From the NCBI RefSeq assembly GCF_000233955.1, contig NZ_JH376592.1, positions 62,001 through 126,000 of the forward strand: a DNA stretch of 64,000 nucleotides, in the 5' to 3' direction. Every line of letters starts with the position of its first letter. Position 1 is the stretch's first letter. Below, one piece after another: positions 62,752 through 64,000 of this stretch. Origin of the DNA: Paraprevotella clara YIT 11840 (GTDB lineage Bacteria; Bacteroidota; Bacteroidia; Bacteroidales; Bacteroidaceae). The position numbers and the translations under genes are program-made. The notes below the pieces were generated by a model. The model made no database searches, was not told the origin of the DNA, and was given only the letters and a program-made list of their open reading frames with translations.

Positions 62752-64000
62752 TTAGCGGTTGAGAGAACGTTTACCCGGGGCATTGTTCACATGCAAGGTA
62801 ACAGTCTCTGTGAGCTCACCCCACAAGTAAGTCACCTTGAACGTCATCTGCACATTGAACGAGTTCGCACGGCTCATGTTCACCTGTGTCAGGGTTACAG
62901 AACCCATGTTGTCCAAACTGATGCTACCAGTCGGTTCAGTGTAGCTAATCGTAAACACATTGTTATCCACAGCACCCCAATTACCAGAATAGTCAGTCTC
63001 TGTGCCAACAAGCTCTATACGAGACACTCCGTAGAAGTCCCAGAACGTCTTGGTCTTGTTACTGTAGTCGTAGAACTCTTTCGGGTCGTAACCGTTGAAG
63101 TCCTCGAAGGTGAGCGACAACTTCTGCGTCAAAGTGTTCCATTGGTTCAGCGTCATCTCGGCAATGCTACCTCCTTTGAGGAAGATCGGCTTGATGACCT
63201 TCACATTGAACTTGTTGTTGTTAAAGGTAATCAAATCCTTTGCCGGCTCACAAGTGGCTTCGTCAACCAATACCGTGAACGTTAAAGCATCAGCCAAAGA
63301 TTCTTCATAAATGTTGATGATAGCTTTCACAACATCATCGCTACCCATTGTGATTTCACCGTTAGTAGGTTCTATCGTGGCCAACGTTACACCACCTGTA
63401 GTAGAGATTGTACGACCATCAGCAGACACTTGAATATTGTAAGTGGTATTTCCTACAATGTAGCTCCGCTTACTCTGCTCATTAGTCGGAGCAAACTTAT
63501 ATTCCACAGTCACAGCATCAGCCAAAGCTCCATAAGTACCCTTGATAGCATCCTTGATGATGTCTACCGGTTGCTTGTTGAACGTATTCGCTACAACCAT
63601 GTGCTCGTATTCACAAGTCGCAGACGGATCGGTAGCTTTACCCACTTGGATTTGCAATTCCTTGAAGCCTTCATCACGTGAGTTTTCTGCATGCCAATCG
63701 GCACGTTTCTTGTGGTTGTAGCTGTCCTCGATAGCGGCTTCTGGCTTATCATTCACCACGCTCGGTGCCCACGTCAACTTCACGAATACAGGCTTGTGGG
63801 AAGAAACCGTGCTCTTCGGAGTAAACTTAACCCAAGTAGAGACAGCATCCAGATTTTGTCTGTCTTCCGAGAACAACATATAGGCTTGCTGGTTACCCAC
63901 GCTCCACTTCAGCACGTTCGTTTCGTGCGCCTGGTCGTCGTTAGTGTTGACAATCTTACCGATTTGCGGATTCCTCACAGCCTCATCCTTCGGTTCGCTG
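62752..64000 (-). CDS. Secreted multi-domain surface protein (partial)
   Basis: The frame is open to the window edge, so the N-terminus lies beyond 64000; about 416 codons are visible. The sequence is beta-rich and Ig-like, with segments such as FVKLTWAPSVVNDKP, a central lysine-poor region and a terminal FNVQMTFKVTYLWGELTETVTLHVN. The style of its C-terminus resembles that of the 1025-residue lipoprotein at 11821-14898 (final strand ending near a Trp-Gly pair), suggesting the same broad class of surface proteins. I cannot see a signal or anchor. It ends at a strong terminator. Confidence 0.75.
   Translation of the reverse strand, partial: SEPKDEAVRNPQIGKIVNTNDDQAHETNVLKWSVGNQQAYMLFSEDRQNLDAVSTWVKFTPKSTVSSHKPVFVKLTWAPSVVNDKPEAAIEDSYNHKKRADWHAENSRDEGFKELQIQVGKATDPSATCEYEHMVVANTFNKQPVDIIKDAIKGTYGALADAVTVEYKFAPTNEQSKRSYIVGNTTYNIQVSADGRTISTTGGVTLATIEPTNGEITMGSDDVVKAIINIYEESLADALTFTVLVDEATCEPAKDLITFNNNKFNVKVIKPIFLKGGSIAEMTLNQWNTLTQKLSLTFEDFNGYDPKEFYDYSNKTKTFWDFYGVSRIELVGTETDYSGNWGAVDNNVFTISYTEPTGSISLDNMGSVTLTQVNMSRANSFNVQMTFKVTYLWGELTETVTLHVNNAPGKRSLNR

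Overview
The window is chromosomal DNA of a Bacteroidota, most likely a gut-type member of the order Bacteroidales. I infer this from the repeated promoter pattern TTTG-(about 19-20 nt)-TAnnTTTG, from surface lipoproteins with an acidic patch after the lipidated Cys, and from family content: TamB with a lipidated TamA (TamL), DUF5053, DUF6722, PepSY-like, a sodium-pumping methylmalonyl-CoA decarboxylase and B12-dependent methylmalonyl-CoA mutase. I cannot fix the genus. No rRNA, tRNA or CRISPR array was found.

Layout. 0.4-10.3 kb: a small ExoX-C-like protein, a cyclophilin lipoprotein, tamB-tamL and a sugar nucleotidyltransferase. 10.5-14.9 kb: a tyrosine recombinase next to a 165-bp segment bounded by 19-bp perfect inverted repeats, then a large surface lipoprotein. 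The segment carries a consensus promoter that points away from the lipoprotein in this sequence, so this looks like a phase-variable switch in the OFF state. 15.0-21.8 kb: a methyltransferase and a metal-homeostasis cluster (HMA/AraC regulator, BlaR1-BlaI, CopA ATPase with HMA domains at both ends, flavodoxin/ferredoxin). 22.4-24.8 kb: an orphan galactitol-type PTS EIIC and a KduI isomerase with a signal peptide. 25.0-26.7 kb: a PepSY-like protein and a LysM/amidase. 26.8-35.1 kb: two adjacent secreted proteins of 566 and 2171 residues with cohesin-like domains, a type I dockerin and very long helical regions. 35.3-42.9 kb: Rpn nuclease, LytTR regulator, MFS pump, Mrp, TrmB, a VapBC-type toxin-antitoxin and small accessory proteins. 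42.9-46.7 kb: ilvE and mnmA-xseA-xseB. 47.0-51.7 kb: two small membrane proteins and the four-gene methylmalonyl-CoA decarboxylase operon. 51.9-56.1 kb: MATE pump, CMP-kinase-like protein, phosphodiesterase and an AspT-like transporter. 56.3-60.4 kb: mutA-mutB. 60.5-64.0 kb: an IS3-type OrfA, OmpA and secreted proteins; the last gene runs off the window.

How the genes work together. MutAB turns succinyl-CoA into methylmalonyl-CoA, and the Mmd complex decarboxylates it to propionyl-CoA while exporting Na+. The window therefore holds most of the succinate-to-propionate branch; the epimerase is not here. The recombinase, invertible promoter and surface lipoprotein form one switch module. The metal cluster combines two regulator types around one copper-type pump. 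The cohesin/dockerin pair is the least conventional gene content. Separately, four gene-free gaps share a degenerate 22-bp-period tandem motif that I do not recognise.
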